This document shows, piece after piece, positions 1 through 7,917 of a DNA stretch of 64,000 bases. The notes beneath the pieces were generated by a model. That model was not told where the DNA came from. It ran no database searches and was given only the letters and a program-made list of their open reading frames with translations. The position numbers were made by a program, and so were the translations under genes. This DNA is from Rhodobiaceae bacterium (lineage in GTDB: Bacteria > Pseudomonadota > Alphaproteobacteria > Rhizobiales > Tepidamorphaceae). Numbering within the stretch: the first letter of the stretch is position 1; every line of letters begins with the position of its first letter. The stretch is taken from contig JACKJP010000005.1 in the NCBI GenBank assembly GCA_020637895.1, forward strand, positions 124,001 to 188,000, in the 5' to 3' direction.

Positions 1-526
1 CTTCCGCAATTTCCGCCTCGGCCTCCCTGGCGCCGGCAAAATCGATCAACGCGCGGTAGAGATCGGGAATGCCCTCATTGTGCTCGGCCGACATGGGGAT
101 CGGATCGCCAAGGCCAAACTCGTAGGCTTCATAGATGCCGGCCTCGGCGGCGTTGCCTTCGGCCTTGTTGGCCACAACGAGCACGGGACTGCCCGATTTA
201 CGAAGCAGGCTTGCAAAGGCCCTGTCCAGCGGCGTGACGCCTGCGCGGGCATCGATCACGAAGAGGCTGATATCGGCCTCGGTAATCGCCATTTCCGTCT
301 GGCGCCGCATGCGCGCTTCAAGCGAATCGTCGGTCGCCTCTTCAAATCCCGCCGTGTCGATGACGAGGAGATCGAGATCGCCGATCGTCGCTTCGCCTTC
401 GCGTCGATCACGGGTGACGCCGGGCCGGTCGTCGACAAGCGCAAGTTTCCGCCCGACGAGGCGATTGAACAGCGTCGACTTGCCGACATTGGGCCGGCCC
501 ACGATAGCGATCTTCAGATGGCGCAT
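1..526 (-). CDS. der: GTPase Der (EngA), N-terminal part, cut by window edge
   Basis: Der is an essential tandem-domain GTPase that binds the 50S subunit during ribosome assembly. Only the first 175 residues are present; the rest lies beyond the left edge. The P-loop GRPNVGKST is at residues 10-18, the G3 motif DTAG at 57-60 and the G4 motif NKAE at 120-123, so this is the first of the two G domains. The ATG at 526 gives the canonical start MRHLKIAIVG. It begins 28 bp after the bamB stop, in the order yfgM-bamB-der known from E. coli, so it is probably co-transcribed with them. Confidence 0.95.
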   Translation of the reverse strand, partial: MRHLKIAIVGRPNVGKSTLFNRLVGRKLALVDDRPGVTRDRREGEATIGDLDLLVIDTAGFEEATDDSLEARMRRQTEMAITEADISLFVIDARAGVTPLDRAFASLLRKSGSPVLVVANKAEGNAAEAGIYEAYEFGLGDPIPMSAEHNEGIPDLYRALIDFAGAREAEAEIAE

Positions 527-554
527 TGCCGGGTCCCCTGGCGGGCGACGCAGA

Positions 555-1898
555 TCAGTTGACGCCGGTCACCCTGCCATTGTCGTCGATGAAGACGACG
601 CTGCCGTTGGCGGCGATCGGACGGACGTAGATCGGGCCGCTGGACTTGGTGCTGCCGACGATCTGACCGTTCACAGCGTTGGCGGTCAGGATTCGGCCAT
701 CGGACGCCCCCAGCCAAAGCTGGCTGTTGGCGAGCACCGGACCCGACCACGAGGTGCCGGCTCCCGGCAGCGCGGTCTTCCAGCGCACATTGCCCGTTGC
801 CCTGTCGAGCGCCAGCAAATCGCCGTTCAGCGTAACCAGGAAGACCGAATTTCCTGCAACGACCGGGGTTTGCGAACTGGCGATATTGCGCGCCCAGAGC
901 CGTTCACCATTCTTTTCGGCGACCGCGACCATGCGTCCGCCGACGCCGACAGCATAGACGGTTCCGTTGCTGATCACCGGCGAACCCGCGACATCGCGCA
1001 AGCCCGAAACCGCGGAGAAGCGGCTTCCGCCGGTCAGCTGATCGCCCCAGACCGGCTCGCCCTTCGCCGTGTCGAACGCGATGATTTCGCCGGAGCTGTA
1101 GGGCACGACGACCCGGTTTCCGCTTACGGCCGGGCTGGATGTGGAAAGCAGGCCAGCCGTCTCGGGAATGCCGCGATAGCTCCAGATTTCCGTTCCGTCA
1201 TCGACTGATAGACTATGAATGACGTTGTCGGACGAAACGAGATAGACCCGGCCACCGGTCACCGTCGGCGCGCTGCGCGCGGGCGATTCAAGATCGTGGG
1301 TCCACAACACGGCGCCATTGGACGCATCCAGCGCATGGACCTTGCCATATCCGGTGGCAGCAAAGATGCGACCGTTATCGCCGGCAAGGCCGCCGCCAAA
1401 ACCGCCGCCGCTCTTCTCGCCCTCGGGCTTCAGCGACGTGCTCCAGCTACGGCCACCGCCGCCCAGAGCGGTTACCGTGGCCGCGGAATCCATCACATAG
1501 ATGCCGCCCTGATAGGAAATCGGGGAAACCGACAGCTTGCGTGCGGCAAGGCCGCCGCCAAAACCGACACGACTGTTGGAACCGCTGAGTGCGACGGACG
1601 TGGAAAATCCACCGCCACCGACGGCAAGATTGCCGGGCGAATTGCTCGCATTGCCGCCGGGCTGAGCCCAATCGCCGATCGCAGCAGGTGCCGGCAGGCT
1701 GACCGGTACGGCAGCCGCCTTCTCGTCCACGGCCGTCGGATCGCTGGACGCCAAAGCGGCATGGCGCTCGCCAGGCAATATCTCTTCCTTGGGGCCGAAG
1801 AATTTAAGGCCCGAAGGGACGACGTCTCCAACGGTCTCGCATCCGGCCAGACCCAGTGTGGCACTGCACAGGAGCAGTGTGGCGATCGCTTTGCGCAT
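555..1898 (-). CDS. bamB: Outer membrane assembly lipoprotein BamB-like (PQQ-type beta-propeller)
   Basis: BamB is a periplasmic lipoprotein of the BAM complex that assists BamA in inserting beta-barrel proteins. The 447-residue product starts with a short signal peptide and lipobox LAGC, with lipidated Cys at residue 20. After a linker rich in Ala and Pro, repeated PQQ-propeller blades (for example AVSGNRVVVPYSSGEIIAFD and GSPVISNGTVYAVG) fill the rest. It is somewhat longer than the E. coli protein. It lies between a YfgM-like gene (9 bp upstream) and der, the conserved operon context, which makes BamB more likely than a generic PQQ-repeat enzyme. Confidence 0.9.
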   Translation of the reverse strand: MRKAIATLLLCSATLGLAGCETVGDVVPSGLKFFGPKEEILPGERHAALASSDPTAVDEKAAAVPVSLPAPAAIGDWAQPGGNASNSPGNLAVGGGGFSTSVALSGSNSRVGFGGGLAARKLSVSPISYQGGIYVMDSAATVTALGGGGRSWSTSLKPEGEKSGGGFGGGLAGDNGRIFAATGYGKVHALDASNGAVLWTHDLESPARSAPTVTGGRVYLVSSDNVIHSLSVDDGTEIWSYRGIPETAGLLSTSSPAVSGNRVVVPYSSGEIIAFDTAKGEPVWGDQLTGGSRFSAVSGLRDVAGSPVISNGTVYAVGVGGRMVAVAEKNGERLWARNIASSQTPVVAGNSVFLVTLNGDLLALDRATGNVRWKTALPGAGTSWSGPVLANSQLWLGASDGRILTANAVNGQIVGSTKSSGPIYVRPIAANGSVVFIDDNGRVTGVN

Positions 1899-1907
1899 GT
1901 CTTCTTC

Positions 1908-2573
1908 TCAACTCGTTTCTTTTGCGGCCCGTTGCGAGGCAATTACTGACAGCAGAACCTCCAGGCGCTGGCGCAGGTTCGGCGGCAGGTCGCCGTCGGC
2001 AGTCGCCTCCTCGGCCCATTTGGCCGTCGCTTCGATATCGCCCGCAGCATAGGCACTCAGCGCCATCAACTCACGTGCGGCATGCCGGAAAGCGTTCTGC
2101 GGGTCAAGCATGGCGCCAACCCGGCCTTCCATCTCGTCCGGGCTGAGCGTACCCGCCTCAAGATAGGCGGCACGGATCGTTGCAATCTCTCTGAACAGCG
2201 GATCGACGCCGGTATCGGCGGCAATATCCCTGTAGGCGGCAAGCGCGCCGGCCTGATCTCCGCCAGCGGCACTGGTCGCGGCACTGCGAAGGCGGGCGAG
2301 ATCCGAATAGGCGCCACCCTGACTGGCCAGAGCATTGAAGGCCGCGGCCGCCTCTTCCTTCTTGCCCTGTTCGGCAAGATCGACAGCTGCGAAGAAGGCC
2401 TCGCCTTCGGCAGAGGCCTGCCGGGCCTGATACCAGTTCCAGGCGCGGTATCCGCCAACGCCGACAACGATCACCAGAGCCAGAGCGATGACGATGCCGC
2501 CGTAGCGCTTCCAGAGCTGCTCAAACTGATCGCGACGAATATCTTCGTCGACTTCGCGAAAGATGTCGGACAT
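1908..2573 (-). CDS. YfgM-like membrane-anchored TPR protein
   Basis: This 221-residue protein has a short cytosolic N-terminus, one membrane helix at about residues 20-42 (GIVIALALVIVVGVGGY), and a periplasmic helical TPR-like region. That is the architecture of YfgM, the SecYEG/PpiD-associated chaperone that passes substrates to periplasmic chaperones. The ATG at 2573 (MSDIFREVDEDIRRDQFEQ) was chosen over an upstream in-frame ATG because alphaproteobacterial homologues start here, followed by the D-x-x-R-x-D-Q-F motif. First gene of the yfgM-bamB-der operon. Confidence 0.85.
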   Translation of the reverse strand: MSDIFREVDEDIRRDQFEQLWKRYGGIVIALALVIVVGVGGYRAWNWYQARQASAEGEAFFAAVDLAEQGKKEEAAAAFNALASQGGAYSDLARLRSAATSAAGGDQAGALAAYRDIAADTGVDPLFREIATIRAAYLEAGTLSPDEMEGRVGAMLDPQNAFRHAARELMALSAYAAGDIEATAKWAEEATADGDLPPNLRQRLEVLLSVIASQRAAKETS

Positions 2574-2762
2574 TAAACCCCATATCCCCTGAACACACGC
2601 AAACGAACACCGGGCCGCAAGACCCTTTTGTCGCGCGCACCATATCCCCCAAATCGTGGCGGGCAAAGGGCAGCTTGCCACTATGCCCGTGTCATTGCGA
2701 CACCTTGGCCCGAAATCCTTACTTAACGGTGGCCCAGTCGTACTGGAGTGTCATGCTTTCCC

Positions 2763-3332
2763 TTATAGCAACGGCACGCCGATCAACAGCCGGTGCAACC
2801 AGAGCAGGAAGGCGACATAGAGCGTTACGCCCAGCACGAGACTGACGATATCGTTCTGTGCAGGCCCACCCGTTACCGTCACGAGGCCGGCAGCCTCGCG
2901 CCGTTTCAACGAAACCCGGTCGATCACGGCCCAGGCAAGGAATGCCCCGAAAAGCACGACCTCCGCCAGACGTCCATTGGCGAGAAGGTGCGCAAAAGCC
3001 CATATCTTCACGGCCGCAATCATCGGATGACGCACCTTTTCACGTATTTTTCCGGGAACATAAGCGGCAACAAGCAGGATGAACACGAAGATCATCAGCC
3101 CCATCGCAAGGTGTCGAAGTGCCTCTGGCGGCGTGTAGATCACGGGGCTGTCGGAACGCGCAAGGCCATACCCATAAACGATCAGGACAAGCCCGATCAC
3201 TGAAACGACGGAAAAGCCCGCCCGATATCCACGCTCCCCAAGCCTGCCCAGCAGCCCGGCGCGATAGTCGGGCGCCATCGGCACGATATGCACCCCAAGG
3301 AAGAGTATGAGACCGAAGATCATGTAGGCCAT
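2763..3332 (-). CDS. NnrU family membrane protein
   Basis: A 189-residue integral membrane protein of the NnrU family (PF07298). The start MAYMIFGLILFLGVHIVPM has the typical first helix with an embedded His, and further helices lie near residues 37-57, 73-93, 110-130 and 160-180. NnrU was named from denitrification clusters but is widespread in alphaproteobacteria without them and its biochemical role is unsettled. No nitrogen-oxide genes lie nearby, so a denitrification role is not supported. The upstream in-frame GTG/ATG region was not used because family homology begins at 3332. Confidence 0.85.
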   Translation of the reverse strand: MAYMIFGLILFLGVHIVPMAPDYRAGLLGRLGERGYRAGFSVVSVIGLVLIVYGYGLARSDSPVIYTPPEALRHLAMGLMIFVFILLVAAYVPGKIREKVRHPMIAAVKIWAFAHLLANGRLAEVVLFGAFLAWAVIDRVSLKRREAAGLVTVTGGPAQNDIVSLVLGVTLYVAFLLWLHRLLIGVPLL

Positions 3333-3528
3333 TGCTGGTCCTCTCGCAGAATCGCGGCGTCCCGCCAACCGCAAGACAGTACCAGCAATCGCAAGCTCGT
3401 GAACACGGCAAGTGCAACGACTGCTTTACACTAGTATGGCAAGGTTTAGTCTGGTCCATCGGGGGATGGCTGCGTTACGGCGGCAGTCTAGTGCGCCTCC
3501 CCGCGTGATTAAGGGAGCCGTGACGACG

Positions 3529-3954
3529 ATGATCCGCATTTTACTTGCAGGCACGATACTTGCCGCAACTTTCTTTCTAAGCCCATCGGCGCATGCCGAC
3601 GTCCTTGCCCGCATTGACCTGTCGGAGCAGCGCATGGACGTCTATGTAAATGGTTTCAAACGGTATTCATGGCCGGTTTCGACCGCGCGGCGGGGCTACC
3701 GCACCCCCGTCGGAAACTACCGCCCGACCCGGATGCACGAAATGTGGTATTCCCGCAAATACCACATGTCGCCCATGCCCCATTCGATCTTCTTCAAGGG
3801 CGGCTATGCTGTTCACGGCACCAACGAAGTCAAATATCTCGGCAGTCCGGCGAGCCATGGTTGCGTGAGACTTCATCCCGACAATGCGCGCCGGCTCTAT
3901 CAGTTGGTGAAATCACAGGGCTCGGATGCTACGCGGATCACGATAACCCAGTAG
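3529..3954 (+). CDS. L,D-transpeptidase (YkuD domain), exported
   Basis: A 141-residue secreted enzyme expected to form or modify 3-3 peptidoglycan cross-links or attach lipoproteins. A signal peptide (MIRILLAGTILAATFFLSPSAHA) precedes a minimal YkuD domain. The catalytic signature is complete: HGTNEVKYLG followed by SHGCVRL, supplying the His and nucleophilic Cys. ATG at 3529 was chosen because it opens the signal peptide and lies 11 nt after AAGGGAG (3511-3517); a GTG at 3520 is too close to that site. It is a stand-alone gene divergent from the NnrU gene. Confidence 0.9.
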   Translation: MIRILLAGTILAATFFLSPSAHADVLARIDLSEQRMDVYVNGFKRYSWPVSTARRGYRTPVGNYRPTRMHEMWYSRKYHMSPMPHSIFFKGGYAVHGTNEVKYLGSPASHGCVRLHPDNARRLYQLVKSQGSDATRITITQ

Positions 3955-3991
3955 CAGGTGATCGGTCCGCATTCGGCGTGGCGCCGAGATT

Positions 3992-4645
3992 TTATTTGTC
4001 GACGGCGCGCGTGCAGCAGCCCGAATATCCGCTGACCGTGCCGCCGTCGCTCTGGAGCAGATCGACCGACCAGCCGTAGTCGCGGTCGCTCATTCCGTCG
4101 GAACAGTATTCGCCGCTCGAAATCACCGCCGTCAGCCGGGCCGGGCCTGAATCGGCGATGGCATAGAACCGGTGCGGTCTGGCCACGAACGACCCCGAAC
4201 CCACCAAAGGCAGCGCGATCGGTGAGACATCCGGTGCCTCGAAGGACATGGTCTTGTCGGTGAAGGTCAGGCTCCAGAACGGCTCTGTTCCGGTGCAGAC
4301 CGTGCTGGTTGGCAACGGCGTCCCCGGAACGCTTTCGGGATCGATCTGCGCCAGATAGGACATCGATACCCAGCCGCTGCCGTCGCCGGCAATGACCTTG
4401 CCCCAAGGGGTCGCTGTCTGCGTCGTGGCTATGATCTCGACCGGGCCGGCGCCGGGCGCGAGCGTTCCGACGATCGCCGAATGTGGATCGGGCTCGGCGC
4501 GGATATTGAGGACATCGCCCGCCGCAACGCCGGAAACCTCGTAATATTGCGGCGCGATGAAGAGCGTTTCGTCTGTTTGCGCCCGAGCCATCGACGCGAC
4601 AAGTATCGAAAGCGATGCCAGTGCCAGAAAGATAAAGGGCTTCAT
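3992..4645 (-). CDS. Exported SH3-domain protein with COG3650-like C-terminal domain
   Basis: A 217-residue secreted protein: signal peptide (MKPFIFLALASLSILVASMARA), a bacterial SH3 region around residues 38-100 (GDVLNIRAEPDPHSAIVGTL; GWVSMSYLA), and a C-terminal domain starting at CTGTEPFWSLTF. The C-x-G-x-E-P-F-W motif is characteristic of the COG3650 family of small envelope proteins of unknown function. Cysteines near the end (GYSGCCTRA, EYCSDGM) may form disulfides. A role in the cell envelope is inferred from export and the SH3 fold; no substrate can be named. Confidence 0.8.
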   Translation of the reverse strand: MKPFIFLALASLSILVASMARAQTDETLFIAPQYYEVSGVAAGDVLNIRAEPDPHSAIVGTLAPGAGPVEIIATTQTATPWGKVIAGDGSGWVSMSYLAQIDPESVPGTPLPTSTVCTGTEPFWSLTFTDKTMSFEAPDVSPIALPLVGSGSFVARPHRFYAIADSGPARLTAVISSGEYCSDGMSDRDYGWSVDLLQSDGGTVSGYSGCCTRAVDK

Positions 4646-4777
4646 GCCGATACTCCTGCGATCACTCCTGCCCCACAGGCATTTTCAATCGACACGCCCT
4701 TCAGAATCAAGCCGGCAATGGAACCACGCACGACCTTCCCCGTTTTGGGAAAACACAGGCAACGCGGGAGATAGACC

Positions 4778-4969
4778 ATGGAATATGGACTTTTCGGGCT
4801 GATCGTTCTGATCGCGGATATTTACGCAATCTACAAGACGCTGACGAGCGGCGCCTCGACTGGCGCCAAAATCCTCTGGACGCTGGGCATTCTTATCTTC
4901 CCGGTCCTTGGTTTCATCGTCTGGCTGATCGCCGGCCCAAAGGGCCCAGACCGCGTTCCCGCGGTCTAG
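4778..4969 (+). CDS. Small PLDc_N-type membrane protein
   Basis: A 63-residue protein made almost entirely of two membrane helices (about residues 3-20 and 32-52) with the hairpin signature of the PLDc_N family (PF13396): an aliphatic first helix, then W-x-L-G-I-L-I-F-P-V-L-G-F-I-V-W. Such proteins are common solo small membrane proteins of unknown function. GGGAGA precedes the ATG at a workable distance (4758-4769). It converges on the SQR gene, and a strong hairpin lies between them. Confidence 0.75.
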   Translation: MEYGLFGLIVLIADIYAIYKTLTSGASTGAKILWTLGILIFPVLGFIVWLIAGPKGPDRVPAV

Positions 4970-4992
4970 GCCCCTCAGGAAGGGAAACGATC

Positions 4993-5022
4993 GCCGGCCA
5001 CCGCTATTGCGGTTCGGCCGGC
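4993..5022. terminator. Hairpin between convergent genes, candidate bidirectional terminator
   Basis: GCCGGCC and ACCGC pair with GCGGT and GGCCGGC around a TATT loop: 12 base pairs with a two-base bulge. The hairpin overlaps the stop codon of the minus-strand SQR gene and lies 23 bp beyond the stop of the plus-strand small membrane protein gene. The plus side is followed by CCTTTATT and the minus side by GTTTCCC, so the U-tracts are weak. Confidence 0.5.
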
Positions 5023-6302
5023 GTAACCTTTATTGCCTTCAGCTTGTCAATTCCCAGAACCTGCAGGGCGAGTTTCTCGTAGAACGGTTCAGACACGCCG
5101 GTTCTGATCTTGCGGATGAAATATTTCTCAAAGCCGATCTTGGCTGCGTGAACCCATTTGCCCGATGAGGCCCAGTTGACGTTGCGCGGCGGAATTTGCG
5201 GCTGAGCGACGAAGGCAATGCCAGAATCGCCGAAATCGGCCAGGCACACCGCATTCCAGGAACCTTCCGCATCAGGCTCCTTGCCTTCCACGAGACGCGC
5301 GATATTTCGGGCGGTCGCCGTCACCATCGACTCGATCATGAAGCCGGTCTTGGGAACGCCGACCGGCACCGCCGTCTTGCCGACCGGCGGGATCGCGACG
5401 CAAACGCCAACGGCGAAGACTTCCCTGAACTGGGGATTGCGCTGGTGCTTGTCGACGACAATGAAGCCGCGCGGGTTGGTCAGACCTTCAATGCCGATGA
5501 CGGCCTCAACTCCGCGGAATGCCGGCAGCATCATCGTGAAGGTTGTTGGCACCTCATGTGTCTGTTTCGGCGTACCGTCCTCGTTCATTTCCGAGACAGT
5601 CAGCTTGTCGGCCTCGGCCTTGTCGAGCTTGGCGTTGGTGATCCACTTGATGTGGTGCTGGCGCAGTTCGCTTTCCAGCAACCCCTTGGTGTCGCCTACA
5701 CCGTCCAGCCCCAGGTGCCCGATATAGGGTTCGGACGTCACGAATGTCATCGGCACCTTGTCGCGAACCTTGGCATCGCGCAGCGCCTTGTCGAGGATGA
5801 AAGCGAATTCGTATGCAGGGCCGAAACACGAAGCGCCCTGCACGGCGCCGATAACGACCGGACCGGGGTTGGCAACGAGCCTGTCGAATGCGGCCTTCGT
5901 CATGACCGCATGGTCGGCCATGCAGATCGACTGGGTGTGCTTTTCTGGACCGAAGCCCTCGATTTCATCGAAGGCGAGATCCGGACCGGTCGCGATGACG
6001 ATGTAGTCGTAGTCGAGCTTCGTCCCGTCGCCGAGTTCAAGCACCTTTTCCTGCGGATGCAGGCGCCTGGCGCCCTGCGGATAAAGATCGATGTCGCGGC
6101 GCTTCATCACTTCGGTGAGGTCGACGGTGATAGCCTCTTTGGTGCGCCAGCCAACGGCCACCCATGGGTTTGACGGGACGAAGGAGTAGTCTTTTCCCTT
6201 CGAGACAACGGATACCTTGTGGCCCTTGCCAACAGCATCACGGACCTCATAGGCCATGATGGTGCCGCCGAGACCGGCGCCGAGAACAATAATATGTGCC
6301 AT
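5004..6302 (-). CDS. sqr: Sulfide:quinone oxidoreductase-like flavoprotein
   Basis: SQR oxidises sulfide to sulfane sulfur/polysulfide and passes electrons to the quinone pool at the cytoplasmic membrane. The 432-residue product has the FAD motif GAGLGG at residues 8-13, a second dinucleotide motif (VIATGPDLA) near 102-110, and Cys at 127, 159 and 353, the same positions as the three redox-important cysteines of Rhodobacter capsulatus SQR. The C-terminal region is suited to membrane attachment. ATG 6302 follows the good site GAAGGGAAG. It stands alone; a SqrR-like dyad lies about 95 bp upstream. A flavocytochrome c sulfide dehydrogenase-type subunit is less likely because no cytochrome partner is nearby. 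Confidence 0.85.
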   Translation of the reverse strand: MAHIIVLGAGLGGTIMAYEVRDAVGKGHKVSVVSKGKDYSFVPSNPWVAVGWRTKEAITVDLTEVMKRRDIDLYPQGARRLHPQEKVLELGDGTKLDYDYIVIATGPDLAFDEIEGFGPEKHTQSICMADHAVMTKAAFDRLVANPGPVVIGAVQGASCFGPAYEFAFILDKALRDAKVRDKVPMTFVTSEPYIGHLGLDGVGDTKGLLESELRQHHIKWITNAKLDKAEADKLTVSEMNEDGTPKQTHEVPTTFTMMLPAFRGVEAVIGIEGLTNPRGFIVVDKHQRNPQFREVFAVGVCVAIPPVGKTAVPVGVPKTGFMIESMVTATARNIARLVEGKEPDAEGSWNAVCLADFGDSGIAFVAQPQIPPRNVNWASSGKWVHAAKIGFEKYFIRKIRTGVSEPFYEKLALQVLGIDKLKAIKVTPAEPQ

Positions 6303-6639
6303 CGTTTCTTCCCTTCGATCTGTCGCCTGCATCAGGCGGTATCTGCAGGCCGGGAAAGCACCCGCCCCTATGTCTGCTGACCGAATATAATCATTACATT
6401 CAAAATTTCTAATATACTTTCGCAGCAAGACACGATCAGCGGCGTCCGTCGGGCCCGCCATGAAGCAATACCAGGAGGCGCTTTCGCTCTTCCCGGTTCC
6501 CGATTGCTGCTGGTGAATTGAATGCCGACCTAAGGGTCGGTGTCATTGCGCAGGGTCAAATCCTGAACATCAGCGGCCGTTCGCTATCGAAAAGCGTTCC
6601 ACCTTCCAGGAATTTGCAGCATTTAACGAAGAAGTTGAT
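6303..6639. other. Intergenic region upstream of the SQR gene
   Basis: No convincing gene is present. The part near 6380-6420 is clearly AT-rich compared with its surroundings and holds the candidate SqrR/BigR-type operator. A six-pair hairpin (CCGACC TAAG GGTCGG) is at about 6524-6539 with no U-tract. Confidence 0.5.
6398..6413 (-). promoter_or_regulatory. Candidate SqrR/BigR-type operator
   Basis: On the minus strand this reads ATTA-N8-GAAT, with the central AAATTT giving 12 of 16 symmetric positions. The persulfide-sensing ArsR-family repressor SqrR of R. capsulatus recognises ATTC-N8-GAAT, so one half-site is exact and the other has one change. It sits in an AT-rich stretch suited to a promoter, about 95 bp before the SQR start. 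No sqrR/bigR gene is in the window, so the link is inference. Confidence 0.4.
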
Positions 6640-7020
6640 TCAACCTGTTGCAGCCATCTGGTTCTGCATCATCGCCAGATCGAAATAGTCTCTCCAGGAA
6701 ACGATAAGCCCGCCGGAAAGTTCGAATATTCCCATGACGGGCAGTTCCACACGCGCCCCGTTCTTCATCGCGAAACCATCGATGCGCTCTGTGAGCACGG
6801 CCCCATTGACGTCTTCAGCGATGGCGATCATACGCCAGTCCACGGCATCGACATTGGCGAGGAAGCGCGCAACGGCAATGCGAACGGTTTCGCGTCCCCG
6901 CCTCGGCTCCATGGGAATGTTGTGCCAGACCCCATCATCGGCGAATGCGGCTGCAATCGCCTCGACATCCATGCGGTTCCAGCTCTCGACGAACCGCTCG
7001 ACGATCTGCGTATTCGACAT
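6640..7020 (-). CDS. SnoaL/limonene-epoxide-hydrolase-like protein (NTF2 fold)
   Basis: A 126-residue single-domain protein of the NTF2-like superfamily. The N-terminus VERFVESWNRMDVEAIAAAFADDGVWHNIP and the later segments GFAMKNGARVELPVMGIFEL and WRDYFDLA match the limonene-1,2-epoxide hydrolase/SnoaL group. The Arg/Asp positions of true epoxide hydrolases are only partly recognisable, so the substrate cannot be given. It is the last gene of an ArsC - RidA - SnoaL run, 18 bp after the RidA stop, with an AAGGGG site before its ATG. Confidence 0.8.
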   Translation of the reverse strand: MSNTQIVERFVESWNRMDVEAIAAAFADDGVWHNIPMEPRRGRETVRIAVARFLANVDAVDWRMIAIAEDVNGAVLTERIDGFAMKNGARVELPVMGIFELSGGLIVSWRDYFDLAMMQNQMAATG

Positions 7021-7038
7021 CGCCCCTTACCTTTCTCC

Positions 7039-7425
7039 TCAGTCCGCGCGACGCAGCGCCGTGACCTCGACCTCGAATTTCATCTCCGGCTTCACGAGAC
7101 CGCAGACAAGGCAGGTCGCGGCTGGCCGGATATCACCGAACGCCTCCCCAAGGACCGGACCGATTTCGTCCCAATAGGCCATATCGGTGATGTAGTAGGT
7201 CGCGCGGACGACATCGCGCAGCGCGAAGCCGGCTTCGGCCAGCGCGGCCCCGACCACCTTCAGCGCATTGCGAACCTGGTCCTTCACATCCTCGGGCATC
7301 GCCCGGGTTTGCGGATCGTAACCGGTGGTGCCAGCGACGAAACACCAAGGTTCCTGCACGACGGCACGCGAATAACCGACGGTCTTTTCGAAAGGGGAAC
7401 CGGAAGAAATCAACTTGCGTGTCAT
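7039..7425 (-). CDS. RidA family (YjgF/UK114) enamine/imine deaminase
   Basis: RidA proteins hydrolyse reactive enamine/imine intermediates from PLP enzymes. This 128-residue protein has the core fold segments VVQEPWCFVAGTTGYDP, VVRATYYITDM and the C-terminal strand MKFEVEVTALRRAD. The conserved Arg expected in the active site fits IRPAATCLVCG. Its ATG overlaps the stop of the ArsC-like gene by four bases, so the two are translationally coupled. It belongs to the wider Rid family; the subgroup is not determined. Confidence 0.85.
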   Translation of the reverse strand: MTRKLISSGSPFEKTVGYSRAVVQEPWCFVAGTTGYDPQTRAMPEDVKDQVRNALKVVGAALAEAGFALRDVVRATYYITDMAYWDEIGPVLGEAFGDIRPAATCLVCGLVKPEMKFEVEVTALRRAD

Positions 7426-7769
7426 GCAAATGCCTTTTCGTAGTTGGCCGGGTCGAAACCGACGAGCAGCTTGCCGTCGGCTTCCAGCACAGGCCTCTTG
7501 ATCATGGAGGGGTTGGCCGCCATCAGGGCGATAGCCTTGTTTCGGTCGATGTCCTTCTTGTCGGAGTCGGGCAATTTGCGAAAGGTCATTCCGGCTTTGT
7601 TGAGCACCTTTTCCCAGCCAGCGCTGTCGCTCCAGGTCTCAAGCCTGGAGGTTTCTATCCCGGCCTTCCTGTAGTCATGAAAGACATAGTCGATGCCGTG
7701 ATCGTCAAGCCAGGCGCGCGCTTTCTTCATCGTGTCGCAATTGACGATTCCGTAGATCGTAACACTCAT
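7422..7769 (-). CDS. ArsC/Spx family reductase-like protein (YffB type)
   Basis: A 115-residue thioredoxin-fold protein of the ArsC/Spx family. The N-terminus MSVTIYGIVNCDTMKKARAW carries a single Cys at residue 11 in N-C-D-T-x-K-K, typical of the YffB subgroup rather than arsenate reductases that work with arsenic operons. The C-terminal part (KRPVLEADGKLLVGFDP) has the conserved R-P motif. ATG 7769 follows AGGGAGG at five bases, so the longer reading frame upstream was rejected. First gene of the ArsC-RidA-SnoaL operon; no ars genes nearby. Confidence 0.85.
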   Translation of the reverse strand: MSVTIYGIVNCDTMKKARAWLDDHGIDYVFHDYRKAGIETSRLETWSDSAGWEKVLNKAGMTFRKLPDSDKKDIDRNKAIALMAANPSMIKRPVLEADGKLLVGFDPANYEKAFA

Positions 7770-7917
7770 CGGACCTCCCTGATCTTTGGCCGACCTCCGC
7801 ATTAGCACAGCTTTGCGCGGGAGCGCAGCCCGGCTGATCTGCATGAAATCGGTCGTTGGGCAAACCGCTCGGCTGGCGTTTGCGTATCGGCTATGAAATC
7901 GAGACGAAGAGGCCTAC

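Noticed and set aside
135..1208. 357-codon plus-strand frame opposite der and bamB
   Set aside because: It spans two certain genes on the other strand; the translation is Arg/Ala/Ser-rich low-complexity sequence typical of antisense frames.
5196..6173. 325-codon plus-strand frame opposite the SQR gene
   Set aside because: Antisense frame; rich in His, Arg and Asp without recognisable motifs.
6524..6539. CCGACC-TAAG-GGTCGG hairpin considered as a terminator
   Set aside because: Only six pairs, no U-tract, and about 100 bp from either gene end.
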